DNA of 64,000 nt from Streptomyces tailanensis (GTDB lineage: Bacteria > Actinomycetota > Actinomycetes > Streptomycetales > Streptomycetaceae). The translations under genes were made by a program, and so were the position numbers. Under the pieces are notes generated by a model, which was given only the letters and a program-made list of their open reading frames with translations, was not told the origin of the DNA and ran no database searches. Below are positions 18,474 to 27,776 of the stretch, in pieces (position 1 is the stretch's first letter; the number at the start of each line of letters is the position of its first letter). The stretch lies in NCBI RefSeq assembly GCF_008386495.1, contig NZ_VTHJ01000008.1, positions 62,001-126,000 of the forward strand, in the 5' to 3' direction.

Positions 18474-20123
18474 ATGCCCCGCATGTCCCGCCGTACGCTG
18501 CTCCGCTCCCTGGCCGCCGGTGGCGCGGCGGCCGCCGCGCCCTCCCTGCTGACCGCCTGCTCCACCGGCTCCGGCGACAGCGACGTGTCCAACGCGGGCA
18601 AGAAGCTCGCGCCCTGGCCGGCGTACCGTGCCGCGACCGGCCCGAAGCCGGACCTCGCGCCGACCGAGGCCGGAGTCCAGGCGGGCTACACCGCCTACCC
18701 CGCCGACCTGGTCAAGTCCGTCTCCCGCACCCCCGGCGACGGCTCGACCGTCAGAGTCATGTCGGTGTCGTTCGGCACCCCACCCAAGCCCGCTTCCGCG
18801 AACCGGTTCTGGGCGGCCGTCGAGAAGGCCCTCGGGGTGAAGATCGAGTACACGATCATCGCCCAGGCCGACTACCAGAAGAAGATGGCGACCGTCATGG
18901 CGGGCGACCCCGACACCCTGCCCGACATCATCAACGTCTTCTCCGGCTTCGTCCTGCCCCGCGAGCCCGAGTTCGTACGGCGCCGGGCCGAGGACCTCAC
19001 CCCGTTCCTCTCCGGCGACGCGATCGCCGACTACCCCAACCTCGCGAACATCCCCACCCACGCCTGGCGCGACATGGGCCGCATCGGCGGACTGATCTAC
19101 GGCATCCCGCTGGAGCGCCCCCTGCCCGGCTCCACGCTCTGGCTCAACCAGGGCATGTTCACCGACGCGGGCATGAAGGAGGGCTGGACCACGGACGACT
19201 TCGCCGCCGTCGTCAAGAAGGCCACCGGCGGCCGGACCTACGCGCTGGGCGCCGCCGCCGGCTCCAACTTCGGCAACGCCTTCCACGGCGCCGCCCACAA
19301 CGCCCCCCAGGAATGGGCCGTCACCGAGGACGGCACCTTCCAGCCGGGCTGGGCCGACGAACGCTACAAGGCGGCCATCGCCTTCCAGTCCGGGCTCCGC
19401 GAGGCCGGCTCGTACCACCCCGACGCCACATCCATCTCCCAGATCGACCTGACCACCCTCTACTACAACGGCACGGTCGGCTCCATGCAGGACGGCTTCG
19501 GCGCCTATCTGCCCAAGTACCGTGAGAGCAAAGGAAAGTTGACCCCGGCGGCGGCCCTGCCGTACAGCGTCGGCGGCGAACCCGGCGGCATCGTCGCCGC
19601 CCGCCGCTCCTTCGGCTACACCGTGCTGAAGAAGGCGAAGAAGGAGCGCATCGAGCTGCTGCTCCGCATCCTCGACTACCTCGCCGCCCCCTTCGGCAGC
19701 CAGGAGTGGGAACTCGTCCACTACGGCGTCGAGGGCACCCACTTCACCCGCGCCGGTGACGGCTCCCCACAGGTCACCAAGCTCGGCGAGGTCGAGAACA
19801 ACACCAACCTGCCGCTGAAGTACCTCGCCGAGGGGCCCCAGGTGCTGTTCGTGCCGGGCATGCCGGACGCCGTACGGGCCCTGCACACCTGGCAGCGGAA
19901 GGTCGTGCCGTACGCCATCCGCAACGCCTCCTTCGGGCTGCAGTCGGCGACGAAGAACTCCCAGGGCGCCAAGCTCAAGGCGCTCATCGACGACACCGTC
20001 ACCGGCATCGTCGCCGGCCGCCTCCCGCTGTCCGAGTGGGACGCGACCGTGAAGAAGTGGCGTGCCGGCGGCGGCGACAGAATGGCCGAGGAATTCGCGA
20101 AGGACCACGCGGCCAACACGTGA
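18474..20123 (+). CDS. Sugar ABC transporter substrate-binding lipoprotein (LplA/YtcQ type)
   Basis: A 549-residue extracellular binding protein. The signal MSRRTLLRSLAAGGAAAAAPSLLTAC combines a twin-arginine motif with a lipobox (LTAC), so it is probably a Tat-exported lipoprotein. The length (about 550) and phrases such as YNGTVGSMQDGFGAYLPKY and GSQEWELVHYGVEGTHFTR fit the large LplA/YtcQ class of oligosaccharide binders. I chose ATG at 18474 because GGAAGG lies just upstream; an in-frame ATG at 18456 lacks such a site. It is third in the operon, 28 bp after the permease. Confidence 0.9.
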   Translation: MPRMSRRTLLRSLAAGGAAAAAPSLLTACSTGSGDSDVSNAGKKLAPWPAYRAATGPKPDLAPTEAGVQAGYTAYPADLVKSVSRTPGDGSTVRVMSVSFGTPPKPASANRFWAAVEKALGVKIEYTIIAQADYQKKMATVMAGDPDTLPDIINVFSGFVLPREPEFVRRRAEDLTPFLSGDAIADYPNLANIPTHAWRDMGRIGGLIYGIPLERPLPGSTLWLNQGMFTDAGMKEGWTTDDFAAVVKKATGGRTYALGAAAGSNFGNAFHGAAHNAPQEWAVTEDGTFQPGWADERYKAAIAFQSGLREAGSYHPDATSISQIDLTTLYYNGTVGSMQDGFGAYLPKYRESKGKLTPAAALPYSVGGEPGGIVAARRSFGYTVLKKAKKERIELLLRILDYLAAPFGSQEWELVHYGVEGTHFTRAGDGSPQVTKLGEVENNTNLPLKYLAEGPQVLFVPGMPDAVRALHTWQRKVVPYAIRNASFGLQSATKNSQGAKLKALIDDTVTGIVAGRLPLSEWDATVKKWRAGGGDRMAEEFAKDHAANT

Positions 20124-20146
20124 GCCGCGCACAGCCGAGGTGGGGG

Positions 20147-21223
20147 ATGGGGAACGACATGGTGTCCAAGGGGCCGGCGGCCAAGGGGCGGGTCACGATT
20201 CGCGAGGTCGCCGAGCGGGCGGGCGTGTCGGTGGCCACGGCGTCGCGTGCGCTCAGCGGCAACCATCCCGTGCCCGCCGCGACCCGGGCCCGCGTGCTGC
20301 GTGCCGCGCGTGACCTCGACTATGTCGCCAACGCACACGCCCGCGCGCTGGTGGGCGGCGGCCGGAAGATGGCCGCCGTCGTCGTACGCCAGGTCACCAG
20401 CCCCTTCTACGCCCAGGTCGCCGAGGGGGTGGAGGCGGAGGCCGCCGACCGGGGATGGCTGTGCGTCGTGGGCGCCACCGGCGGGGATCCCCAGCGCGAG
20501 ATGGACTTCGTCCGGCTCATGCGGGAGGAGGGGGCGCGGCTGGTCATCCTGGTCGGCGGGGTCGTCGAGGACGACGCGTACCGCTCACGCGTGACCCACT
20601 ACGCCCAGGCCCTCGACGCGTCCGGGGCGCGGCTGGTGCTCTGCGGACGGCCGACGCCCGATCCCGATGTCCCGGCCCTCGTCGTCGAGTTCGACAACGA
20701 GGCGGGGGCTCGCGCGATCACCGGGCATCTGCTGTCCGCCGGGCACCGTCGGATCGTCTTCCTCGGCGGGCTGCCGGGCAACACCGCGCTCGACGCGCGG
20801 GTCGCCGGGTACCGGGCGGCTCTGGCCGAGCACGGGGTGCCGCTGGCGGGGGCGAGGGTGGTCGACTGCGGCTTGGGCCGCGCGAACGGTTTGCGTGCGA
20901 TGGGCGAACTTCTCAAGGACACAAGGGAGTTCACTGCGGTGGTGGCCGGGGACGACATGGTTGCGGCGGGGGCGCTTCGGGCTATCGCCGATGCGGGGTT
21001 GCGGGTTCCGGAGGACGTTTCTGTCGTCGGGTACAACGACATTCCGTTGGCCGAGGACTTCAATCCGCCGCTGACGACTGTGCGGACTCCTGCGGAGGAG
21101 CTTGGCAGGGCTGCTGTGCGGATCGCTTTGCGTGATCCCGAGCATGCGGCTGGGTCGCATCACCTGCTCGGTACGCACATTGTTGTGCGGCGGAGTGTCG
21201 CGGCACCCCCACGCTCCGATTGA
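20147..21223 (+). CDS. LacI family transcriptional regulator
   Basis: A 358-residue repressor-type protein. The N-terminal DNA-binding domain has the family helix-turn-helix VTIREVAERAGVSVATASRAL and the hinge helix HARALVGGG. The rest is a periplasmic-binding-protein-like effector domain ending in TVRTPAEELGRAAVRIAL. ATG at 20147 has GAGG six bases upstream; ATG at 20159 is an alternative. It directly follows the sugar-binding protein gene, so it most likely senses the imported sugar and acts on the operator-like site at 16529-16542. Confidence 0.9.
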   Translation: MGNDMVSKGPAAKGRVTIREVAERAGVSVATASRALSGNHPVPAATRARVLRAARDLDYVANAHARALVGGGRKMAAVVVRQVTSPFYAQVAEGVEAEAADRGWLCVVGATGGDPQREMDFVRLMREEGARLVILVGGVVEDDAYRSRVTHYAQALDASGARLVLCGRPTPDPDVPALVVEFDNEAGARAITGHLLSAGHRRIVFLGGLPGNTALDARVAGYRAALAEHGVPLAGARVVDCGLGRANGLRAMGELLKDTREFTAVVAGDDMVAAGALRAIADAGLRVPEDVSVVGYNDIPLAEDFNPPLTTVRTPAEELGRAAVRIALRDPEHAAGSHHLLGTHIVVRRSVAAPPRSD

Positions 21224-21250
21224 AGGCCGTCGTGACAGTGCGGGCGGAGT

Positions 21251-21308
21251 GTGGCTGGTCGCGCCCACGCGGCGGAGCCGCATATGTCACAGCCCCGCGC
21301 CCCTTAGG
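21251..21308 (+). repeat. Dispersed Streptomyces-type intergenic repeat
   Basis: The stretch contains CGCGGCGGAGCCGCA and ACAGCCCCGCGCCCCTTAGG, a combination I recognise from intergenic regions of many Streptomyces genomes. GCGGCGGAGCCGC can form a hairpin. It lies between the LacI-type regulator and the DUF2264 gene and may end the upstream transcript. Confidence 0.5.
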
Positions 21309-21367
21309 TTGGCCCGCTGCCCCCGTGATCACAAGCGCACCCCCGACTGATGGAGGGCTCACCTCGT

Positions 21368-23278
21368 ATGACCGTGCCGCCAGTGTCGATCACCGGCCCG
21401 ATGCACCTGCCTGACCTTGATCTTCGTCTTTCGCCCCTCACCGGCTGGACCCGCGCCCACTGGGAAGCCGTAGCCGACCGACTCCTGAATGGCCTGCTGC
21501 CCTACGCCACCCCGGACTTCGCCCAGTACCGGTTACCCGGGCCGCCCAGCCACTCCGGCCCCTGGTCGGACGGGCTCGAAGGCTACGCTCGCTCATTCCT
21601 CCTCGCTGCCTTCCGGATCGCGGGGTCGGGAGGCCGGGTGAGTTCCGCTCTCATCGAGCGGTACGCCGCCGGGCTCGCCGCCGGTACCGATCCACACCAT
21701 CCCGAGCACTGGCCGCCCATCACCGACCGGGCGCAGCCCATGGTCGAGGCGGCGTCGATCGCGATCGCGTTGCACGAGTCGCGGCCGTGGTTGTGGGATC
21801 ACCTTTCCGACGGGGTACGGGGGCGGGTCGTGGAGTGGCTGGGGGGCTTCGTCGGGGCGGAGGTGAACGACTCCAACTGGCGGCTCTTCCAAGTCATCAC
21901 CGAGGAGTTCCTCGCCTCCGTCGGTGCCCCGCACAGCCGTGCCGAGATCGACGCCGGGCTGGCCCGCCCGGAGGACTGGTACCGGGGCGGGGGCTGGTAC
22001 ACAGACGGGGACGGGCAGAAGTTCGACTACTACAACGGCTGGGCGCTGCATCTGTATCCGGTGCTGTGGGAGCGGATCGCGGGGCCCCGGGCGGACGCGG
22101 CCACCGTGACCCGGCACAGGGGCCGGCTCCGTGAATTCCTCGCCGATCACCAGCACTTCTTCGGCTCCGACGGGGCGCCGGTGCACCAGGGTCGGTCGCT
22201 CACCTATCGCTTCGCGACCACCGCCCCCTTGTGGGCGGGCGCCCTTGCCGACGCAACCCCCCTCCCGCCCGGCCGCACCCGCCGTCTCGCCTCCGGTGCC
22301 CTGAAGCACTTCGCCGAGCGGGGCGCGCCCGACGAGCGGGGGCTGCTCACGCTGGGGTGGTACCGCCCGTTCCTCCCCGTCACCCAGCGCTACTCGGGTC
22401 CTGCCTCCCCGTACTGGGCGAGCAAGGCGTTCCTCGGGCTGCTGCTGCCCGAGAACCATCCGGTGTGGATGGCGGCGGAGGAGCCCGCGCCCGTGGACAC
22501 GGCCGACGTCACCCTGGCCCTGCCCGCGCCGGGCTGGCTGCTGCACTCCACCGCCGCCGACGGGCTCGTACGGCTCGTCAATCACGGCAGCGACCGGTTG
22601 CCGCCCCCGCCCGCGACGGCCGACGACAGCCCGCACTACGCCAGGTTCGCCTACTCCAGCGGCACGGCGCCCGAGACTCCGGCCGGCCCCGACAACCACC
22701 TCGCCCTCCTCGCCCCCGACGGCACGCCCTCCCCGCGCGGGCGCATCCACCCGCTCGGTGTCGACGGCCGCCGTGCCGCCTCCTGGCACGAGGCCCTGGG
22801 ACAGCGCGTGGAGACGGTCAGCGTGGCGCACGGCCCGTGGGAGGTACGGGTGCACCGACTCGACGCACCGTCCGGAACAGCCGTACGGGAAGGGGGATGG
22901 GCGGTGGCCGACGACGCGGCGCCGCCCGTGGGGGAGTCCGGGCCGGGGCCCCGGGCGCTGGCCCGTCGCGCGGACGGCCTGACCAGCGCGATCGTGGGCC
23001 TGCACGGCTGGAGCGGGCCCGGCGCCGTCGTACACGCCCGCGACACCAACGCGTACGGACTCCACTCGGCGACGCCCGTCCTCGAAGGAAGCGCCGCCCC
23101 GCTCCTCGTCACCCTCGTCCTGCTCAGCGGCGACCCGCACGCCTCGCACACGGGCGCGAGCGCCACGGTCCGCGACGACGGAACCGTGGACCTCCGCTTC
23201 CCCGACGGCACCCGGGAGCGGGTGCGGTACGACGAAACGCCGCACCCGACCCGCGTGGTCCGGTCGGCGGACCGCTGA
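21368..23278 (+). CDS. DUF2264 domain-containing protein (putative glycan hydrolase)
   Basis: A 636-residue protein without a signal peptide. DUF2264 covers the N-terminal 350-400 residues, an (alpha/alpha) barrel related to unsaturated glucuronyl/galacturonyl hydrolases and heparinases; features include NDSNWRLFQVITEEFL, WYTDGDGQKFDYYNGWALHLYP and YSGPASPYWASKAF. The C-terminal part is beta-rich. Family members act on unsaturated or decorated oligosaccharides in the cytoplasm. Its place after the sugar ABC operon and regulator suggests it processes the imported sugar. I chose ATG at 21368, preceded by GGAGG at 21352; ATG at 21350 is less likely. Confidence 0.8.
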   Translation: MTVPPVSITGPMHLPDLDLRLSPLTGWTRAHWEAVADRLLNGLLPYATPDFAQYRLPGPPSHSGPWSDGLEGYARSFLLAAFRIAGSGGRVSSALIERYAAGLAAGTDPHHPEHWPPITDRAQPMVEAASIAIALHESRPWLWDHLSDGVRGRVVEWLGGFVGAEVNDSNWRLFQVITEEFLASVGAPHSRAEIDAGLARPEDWYRGGGWYTDGDGQKFDYYNGWALHLYPVLWERIAGPRADAATVTRHRGRLREFLADHQHFFGSDGAPVHQGRSLTYRFATTAPLWAGALADATPLPPGRTRRLASGALKHFAERGAPDERGLLTLGWYRPFLPVTQRYSGPASPYWASKAFLGLLLPENHPVWMAAEEPAPVDTADVTLALPAPGWLLHSTAADGLVRLVNHGSDRLPPPPATADDSPHYARFAYSSGTAPETPAGPDNHLALLAPDGTPSPRGRIHPLGVDGRRAASWHEALGQRVETVSVAHGPWEVRVHRLDAPSGTAVREGGWAVADDAAPPVGESGPGPRALARRADGLTSAIVGLHGWSGPGAVVHARDTNAYGLHSATPVLEGSAAPLLVTLVLLSGDPHASHTGASATVRDDGTVDLRFPDGTRERVRYDETPHPTRVVRSADR

Positions 23279-23288
23279 GCCCCTCCGC

Positions 23289-24362
23289 TCAGCGGTCCGC
23301 CAGTGTCATGGCCTGGTCCAGTGCCTGGAGGAAACCGTTTATCGTCGCCCGGTCCCGGACCGCCAGGCGCAGCCAGTCCTCGTCCAGCCCTGGGAAGGTG
23401 TCGCCGCGGCGGACGGCGAAGCCCAGGGTGCGGAGGTGGCGTCGTACGGCCGCCGCTCGGGGGAGCCGGATCAGCACGAACGGGCCCTCGGCGGGCTCGG
23501 CGACGAGCAGGCCGTCGGGCACGAACTCCTGGAGCCCGGCGACCAGATGGGCACGGTCGGCGGCTGTGCGAGCGGCCGCGTCGGCCGCCTCCGTCAGCGC
23601 CCGGTCCGACACACACGCCTCGGCCGCCGCGAGCGCGGGCGTGGACACCGGCCACAGCGGCTGGGCACGCTCCAGCTCCGCGATCGTCTCGGGGGCGGCG
23701 AGGACGTAACCGATCCGCAGCCCTGCCAGCCCCCAGGTCTTGGTGAGGCTGCGCAGCACGACGAGGCCGGGCACGTCCGTCCGCCCGGCCAGCGCCTCGC
23801 GCTCACCCGGCACGGCGTCCATGAACGCCTCGTCGACCACCAACGTCCGCCCCGGCCGGGCGAGTTCGGCGATGGCCGCGGCCGGATGCAGTACGGACGT
23901 CGGGTTGGTCGGGTTGCCGATGACGACCAGGTCGGCGTCCTCGGGCACGGCCGCCGGGTCCAGCCGGAAGCCGTCCGCCGCCCGCAGCAGCACCCGGTCC
24001 ACGGTGTGCCCGGCGTCCCGCAGCGCGGCCTCCGGCTCCGTGAACTGGGGGTGTACGACGACGGGCCGACGGACCGTCAGGGCGCGGGCGAGCAGCACGA
24101 AGGCCTCGGCGGCGCCGGCGGTGAGCAGGACCCGGTCCACCGGCAGCCCGTGCCGGGCCGCCACCGCCGCCCGGGCGGTACGCCCGTCGGGGTAGGCGGC
24201 CAGCCCGGTCAGCGACTCGGCGATCCGCTCCCGCAGCCAGGCGGGCGGCGTGTCGGAGCGGACGTTCACGGCGAGGTCGATGAGCCCCGCCCCGTCGTCC
24301 CGTACCTCGGAGTCCCCGTGATGGCGCAGATCGTGTGCTGCGCCCTCCGATTCAGTGTGCAT
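23289..24362 (-). CDS. cobC: CobC-like PLP-dependent aminotransferase/decarboxylase (Rv2231c type)
   Basis: A class I/II PLP enzyme of about 357 residues. In cobalamin synthesis CobC/CobD-type proteins make (R)-1-amino-2-propanol O-phosphate from threonine phosphate for the nucleotide loop. Features: VIGNPTNPTS, LVVDEAFMD (Asp to the pyridine N), RSLTKTWGLAGLRIGYVLA (Schiff-base Lys in SLTKTWG) and a C-terminal RLPRAAAVRRHLRTLG. It is the last gene of the cob operon. Several in-frame ATGs (24401, 24374, 24362) all overlap cbiX; I use 24362, the shortest overlap, but none has a well-spaced ribosome binding site. Confidence 0.82.
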   Translation of the reverse strand: MHTESEGAAHDLRHHGDSEVRDDGAGLIDLAVNVRSDTPPAWLRERIAESLTGLAAYPDGRTARAAVAARHGLPVDRVLLTAGAAEAFVLLARALTVRRPVVVHPQFTEPEAALRDAGHTVDRVLLRAADGFRLDPAAVPEDADLVVIGNPTNPTSVLHPAAAIAELARPGRTLVVDEAFMDAVPGEREALAGRTDVPGLVVLRSLTKTWGLAGLRIGYVLAAPETIAELERAQPLWPVSTPALAAAEACVSDRALTEAADAAARTAADRAHLVAGLQEFVPDGLLVAEPAEGPFVLIRLPRAAAVRRHLRTLGFAVRRGDTFPGLDEDWLRLAVRDRATINGFLQALDQAMTLADR

Positions 24363-25302
24363 GGGAGTGCGCATGCCCTCCGTGGTGAGGGTGATGCCCA
24401 TGGCCGTGGTGGTGTCCGTCGTGATGCTCGTCGTCGTCCGGGTGGAAGTGCGGCTGCTGCGGCAGCCCCACCTTGTCCTCGAAGCCGGGCAGTGCGATGC
24501 GGTAGACGCAGGAGTCGCAGTTCATGCGCAGATCGCCTTCCAGCGCCTCCCGGTACCGCTCCATGACCAGATCGAGCAACTCCGGCTCCGGCCCGATGAC
24601 ATCGGCGGACCGTACCTCGACCTCCGGATGCGCCGCCGCCCAGCCCTCGGTCTGCTGCCGCACCCGGTCCGGCAGGATCCCGGTGAACAGGAAGTACGGC
24701 AGCACGACGATCCGCTTCGCGCCCAGCCTCACGCACCGGTCGAGGCCGCTCGGCACGTCCGGCGCCGCCAGCGACACGAACGCCGTCTCCACGCCCGCGT
24801 AACCGCGCCCCTCCCACAGCAGCCGGGCCGCCTTGTGCACCTCGGCGTTGGCGTCGGGATCGGTGGAACCGCGCCCGACCAGCAACACGGTCACATCGGC
24901 CCGGTCGCCCGGCGCACGCCCGGCCGAGCCCAGCGCCTCGTCCAGCCGCCGCTCCAGGACGCTCAGCAGCGCCGGGTGCGGGCCCAGCGGACGGCCGTAG
25001 GTGTACGAGATCCCCGGGTGCCGTTCCTTCTCGCGGGCCAGCGCCGCCGGGATGTCCCCCTTGGCGTGCCCGGCGGACACCAGCATCAGCGGAACCGCGG
25101 CGAACCGCCGCACCCCCCGCTCCACCAGCTCGGTGACGGCCTCGCCCAGCGGCGGCGGGGACAGCTCGATGAAGCCGCCCGCGACGGGCAGTTCGGGGTG
25201 GCGGCGCCCCAGCTCCCGTACGAAGTCGCGGAACGCCTCGGCTCCGGCATCGTCCCGGGTGCCATGACCGGCGATGAGCAGGGCGGGCGGCGGGGTGGTC
25301 AC
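24352..25302 (-). CDS. cbiX: Sirohydrochlorin chelatase CbiX, long form with MXCXXC and His-rich tail
   Basis: Inserts cobalt (or iron) into sirohydrochlorin. The 316-residue protein opens LLIAGHGTRDD with the catalytic His, and has VPLMLVSAGHAKGDIPA and VLPYFLFTGILPDRV. Near the C-terminus MNCDSC matches the MXCXXC motif that holds a 4Fe-4S cluster in long CbiX proteins, and the last 35 residues are almost all His, Gly and Asp, a probable metal store. GTG at 25302 overlaps the cobH stop by 4 bp. CbiX belongs to the early-cobalt route, yet the operon also has cobN. Confidence 0.9.
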   Translation of the reverse strand: MTTPPPALLIAGHGTRDDAGAEAFRDFVRELGRRHPELPVAGGFIELSPPPLGEAVTELVERGVRRFAAVPLMLVSAGHAKGDIPAALAREKERHPGISYTYGRPLGPHPALLSVLERRLDEALGSAGRAPGDRADVTVLLVGRGSTDPDANAEVHKAARLLWEGRGYAGVETAFVSLAAPDVPSGLDRCVRLGAKRIVVLPYFLFTGILPDRVRQQTEGWAAAHPEVEVRSADVIGPEPELLDLVMERYREALEGDLRMNCDSCVYRIALPGFEDKVGLPQQPHFHPDDDEHHDGHHHGHGHHPHHGGHAHSHAH

Positions 25303-25937
25303 GATTTCTCCTTCTCGGTGGGGTGCTCGGTGGAGTTGTGCGCGGAGGGGTGCTGCTCGGTGGGGTGGTGGTACAGCAGGGCGTTGAGCGCGGCGGCGGC
25401 CACCGCCGACCCGCCCTTCTCGGACACGTTGCTGACGGCGGGCAGCCCGCTCTCCCGCAACGCGGCCTTGGACTCGGCCGCGCCGACGAAACCGACGGGC
25501 AGCCCGATGACGAGCGCGGGCACGGCGTCCAGCGTGAGCAGCTCCTCGAGCGCGGTCGGCGCACAGCCGATCACCCACAACGCCCCCGGCCCGACCTGCT
25601 CGTAAGCCAGCCGGACGGCATGCGCGGAGCGGGTCAGCCCCGGCCCGGCGACGGCGTCCTTCAGTTGACAGACGGTCTCGCGCCGGGTGATCCCCGCGGC
25701 GACCATCTCCACATCCACGACGACCGGCGCCCCCGCGTGCAGCGCGGCGTGCGCGTTCCGCAGCGCGCCCTCGTCCATGACGAGGTCGTCCGCGTACTCC
25801 AGATCGGCGGCGGAGTGGATGACCCGCTCCACGACCGCTCTGGTCAGCGGCGGGAAGCGCGAGGTGTCGAGGCGGGCACGCAGCCGCCGGAACGACTCAT
25901 GCTCGATCGGATGGACCACACGGGTCGCCGGGTTCAC
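25299..25937 (-). CDS. cobH: Precorrin-8X methylmutase CobH
   Basis: Moves the methyl group from C11 to C12 of precorrin-8X to give hydrogenobyrinate. The 212-residue length is typical. Family features: VVERVIHSAADLEYADDL with the conserved catalytic His, ITRRETVCQL, and LVIGLPVGFVGAAESKAAL. The C-terminus has a poorly conserved His/Ser/Glu tail (HPTEQHPSAHNSTEH). The start is GTG at 25937, overlapping the cobJ stop by 4 bp; upstream in-frame codons belong to antisense-like extension. Confidence 0.93.
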   Translation of the reverse strand: MNPATRVVHPIEHESFRRLRARLDTSRFPPLTRAVVERVIHSAADLEYADDLVMDEGALRNAHAALHAGAPVVVDVEMVAAGITRRETVCQLKDAVAGPGLTRSAHAVRLAYEQVGPGALWVIGCAPTALEELLTLDAVPALVIGLPVGFVGAAESKAALRESGLPAVSNVSEKGGSAVAAAALNALLYHHPTEQHPSAHNSTEHPTEKEKS

Positions 25938-27670
25938 TCGGACTCCTCCTGCGCGCTCTCCTGCCAGCGGTAGCCGCGTGGCGTCACCATGCGCCCCGCG
26001 ATCTCCCTGGTCGCCGTGTTGCCCACGGTCACGACGGTCATCATGTCGACCGTCGCCGGGTCGAGTGCGGCCAGGGTCGTCACCCGGGCCGATTCGTCCG
26101 GCCGCGAGGCCTGTCGTACGACACCGACCGGCGTCGTCGGCTCCCGGTGCTCGCCGAGGATCGCGAGCGCCTTCGGCAACTGCCAGTCCCGGCCCCGGCT
26201 GCGCGGGTTGTAGAACGTCACCACGATGTCCGCCTCGGCCGCCGCCCGCACCCGCCGCTCGATGACCTCCCACGGCGTGTGCAGGTCGGACAGGCTGATC
26301 GACACATGGTCGTGCCCGAGGGGCGCCCCCAGGATCGCGGCGGCGGCGAGCGCGGCGGTCACGCCCGGCACGCCGATCACATCGATGTCGTCGGAGGCCT
26401 CGGCGAGCGCCGGCGACGCCATGGCGTACACCCCCGCGTCCCCGCTCCCGATCAGCGCGACGGCCTGCCCCTTCCGAGCCTCCGCCACCGCCGTCCGCGC
26501 CCGCTCCTCCTCGGCACCGAGCCCGGACTCCAGGACGCGCGTGCCGGGCCTGAGCAGATCCCGGATCTGATCGACGTACTGATCGAGCCCGACGAGTACG
26601 GAGGCGGATCGGAGCTCGGCCTTGGCACGCGGCGTGAGCAGATCCCGCGCCCCGGGCCCGAGCCCGACGACCGCGAGCCGCCCCCGCCCCGGCCGCCGCA
26701 CGACCGCACAGGTCGCCATCGCCGCCTTCCCGTCCGCCCGCTCCGACTTCCGCTTGGGGACGAGGAGTTCACCCCCGCGTACGAGGGCGGCGGCCTCCGC
26801 TACGGAAGGGGTGCCCACGGCGGCGAGCGGCGCGTCGGAGGGGTTCGGCACCTCGACCGCCGCCAACTCGTCGGCGGAGTAGGTGACGAGGGGTACGCCG
26901 AGGCTTTCGGCGGCCTGGACGATGCCGGGTTCGTCGGCTTTGGCGTCGACGGTGACGATCTCGGCGAGCGACTTGGGGGAAAGGCCGGCGTCGCGGAGGG
27001 CCGCATGGACCAGGCCGAGGATCTCGTCGGTGGGGGCACCCTTGGAGGCGCCTACGCCGACGACGAGGGAGGGCGGGCGGAGGACGACTTGGGCTTGGCC
27101 GATGTCGAGGAGGCGGTCGGTCACGTGGATCACCGGTTCCTGCTGTGGCACCGAGCCTTGCCGGGCCGCCGGACGCCCGACGTTCGACGGCAACGCGGGC
27201 AGAGGCCAGCTGAACTCCAAGTCCAGCTCCACGGCCTCCCCATCCAGCACAGCTCGAGAAACCCCAGCCACATCCCCCTCGACAGGCACCCCGAGCGTGT
27301 CCAGCCCAGGCACCCCCATCGCATCCGTAGCGGTAGTCACCACAGGCTCGGCGCCCATCAACTCACCCACCTCACGGGCGAGTTCATTGGCACCCCCACC
27401 ATGCCCGCCGACCAACGAGACAGCGAACCGCCCGCCCTCGTCGACGCACACCACACCCGGGTCGGATGCCTTGTCGCCCAGCAGCGGCGCGAGCAACCGT
27501 ACGGTCGCCCCCGTCGCGAGGAAGCACACCAACTGCTCGCACTCCCCGAACGCGCGCCCCACGGCATCCCGTACGGGCCCCTCGTACACACGTGTCCGCT
27601 CGGGCCAGGCCGAGGCGAGCCGCTGGGCGGCCACCGCGCCCGCGGCGGTCGCGGAGATCAGGCCGATCAC
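25934..27670 (-). CDS. cobJ: CbiG-CobJ fusion: cobalamin protein CbiG + precorrin-3B C17-methyltransferase
   Basis: A 578-residue two-domain protein. Residues 1 to about 330 are CbiG-like: VCFLATGATVRLLAPLLGDKASDPGVV with GGHGGGANELA in the N-terminal domain, then VVGVGASKGAPTDEI of the CobE/CbiG C-terminal domain. From about 335 on is a SAM methyltransferase, CobJ: RLAVVGLGPGARDLLTPRA, LIGSGDAGVYAMASPALE-like, GVPGVTAALAAAAILGAPLGHD and VTFYNPRSRGRDWQL. CobJ adds the C17 methyl and closes the ring; CbiG opens the delta-lactone in the cobalt-first route. GTG at 27670 has GAAGGAG upstream. A 106-bp gap separates it from cobL. Confidence 0.92.
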   Translation of the reverse strand: MIGLISATAAGAVAAQRLASAWPERTRVYEGPVRDAVGRAFGECEQLVCFLATGATVRLLAPLLGDKASDPGVVCVDEGGRFAVSLVGGHGGGANELAREVGELMGAEPVVTTATDAMGVPGLDTLGVPVEGDVAGVSRAVLDGEAVELDLEFSWPLPALPSNVGRPAARQGSVPQQEPVIHVTDRLLDIGQAQVVLRPPSLVVGVGASKGAPTDEILGLVHAALRDAGLSPKSLAEIVTVDAKADEPGIVQAAESLGVPLVTYSADELAAVEVPNPSDAPLAAVGTPSVAEAAALVRGGELLVPKRKSERADGKAAMATCAVVRRPGRGRLAVVGLGPGARDLLTPRAKAELRSASVLVGLDQYVDQIRDLLRPGTRVLESGLGAEEERARTAVAEARKGQAVALIGSGDAGVYAMASPALAEASDDIDVIGVPGVTAALAAAAILGAPLGHDHVSISLSDLHTPWEVIERRVRAAAEADIVVTFYNPRSRGRDWQLPKALAILGEHREPTTPVGVVRQASRPDESARVTTLAALDPATVDMMTVVTVGNTATREIAGRMVTPRGYRWQESAQEESE

Positions 27671-27776
27671 CGGTCAACTCCTTCACTCAGGATTGCCTTG
27701 CGATATCCATGCCGGTCATCCCAGCTGACCTGCTTTTCTGCTGGGGGTCCGGGGGCCGCGCGGCGGTAGTCGCATA

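Noticed and set aside
18468..20132. A 554-codon minus-strand frame over the sugar-binding lipoprotein gene
   Set aside because: Shadow frame; no ribosome binding site or recognisable domain.
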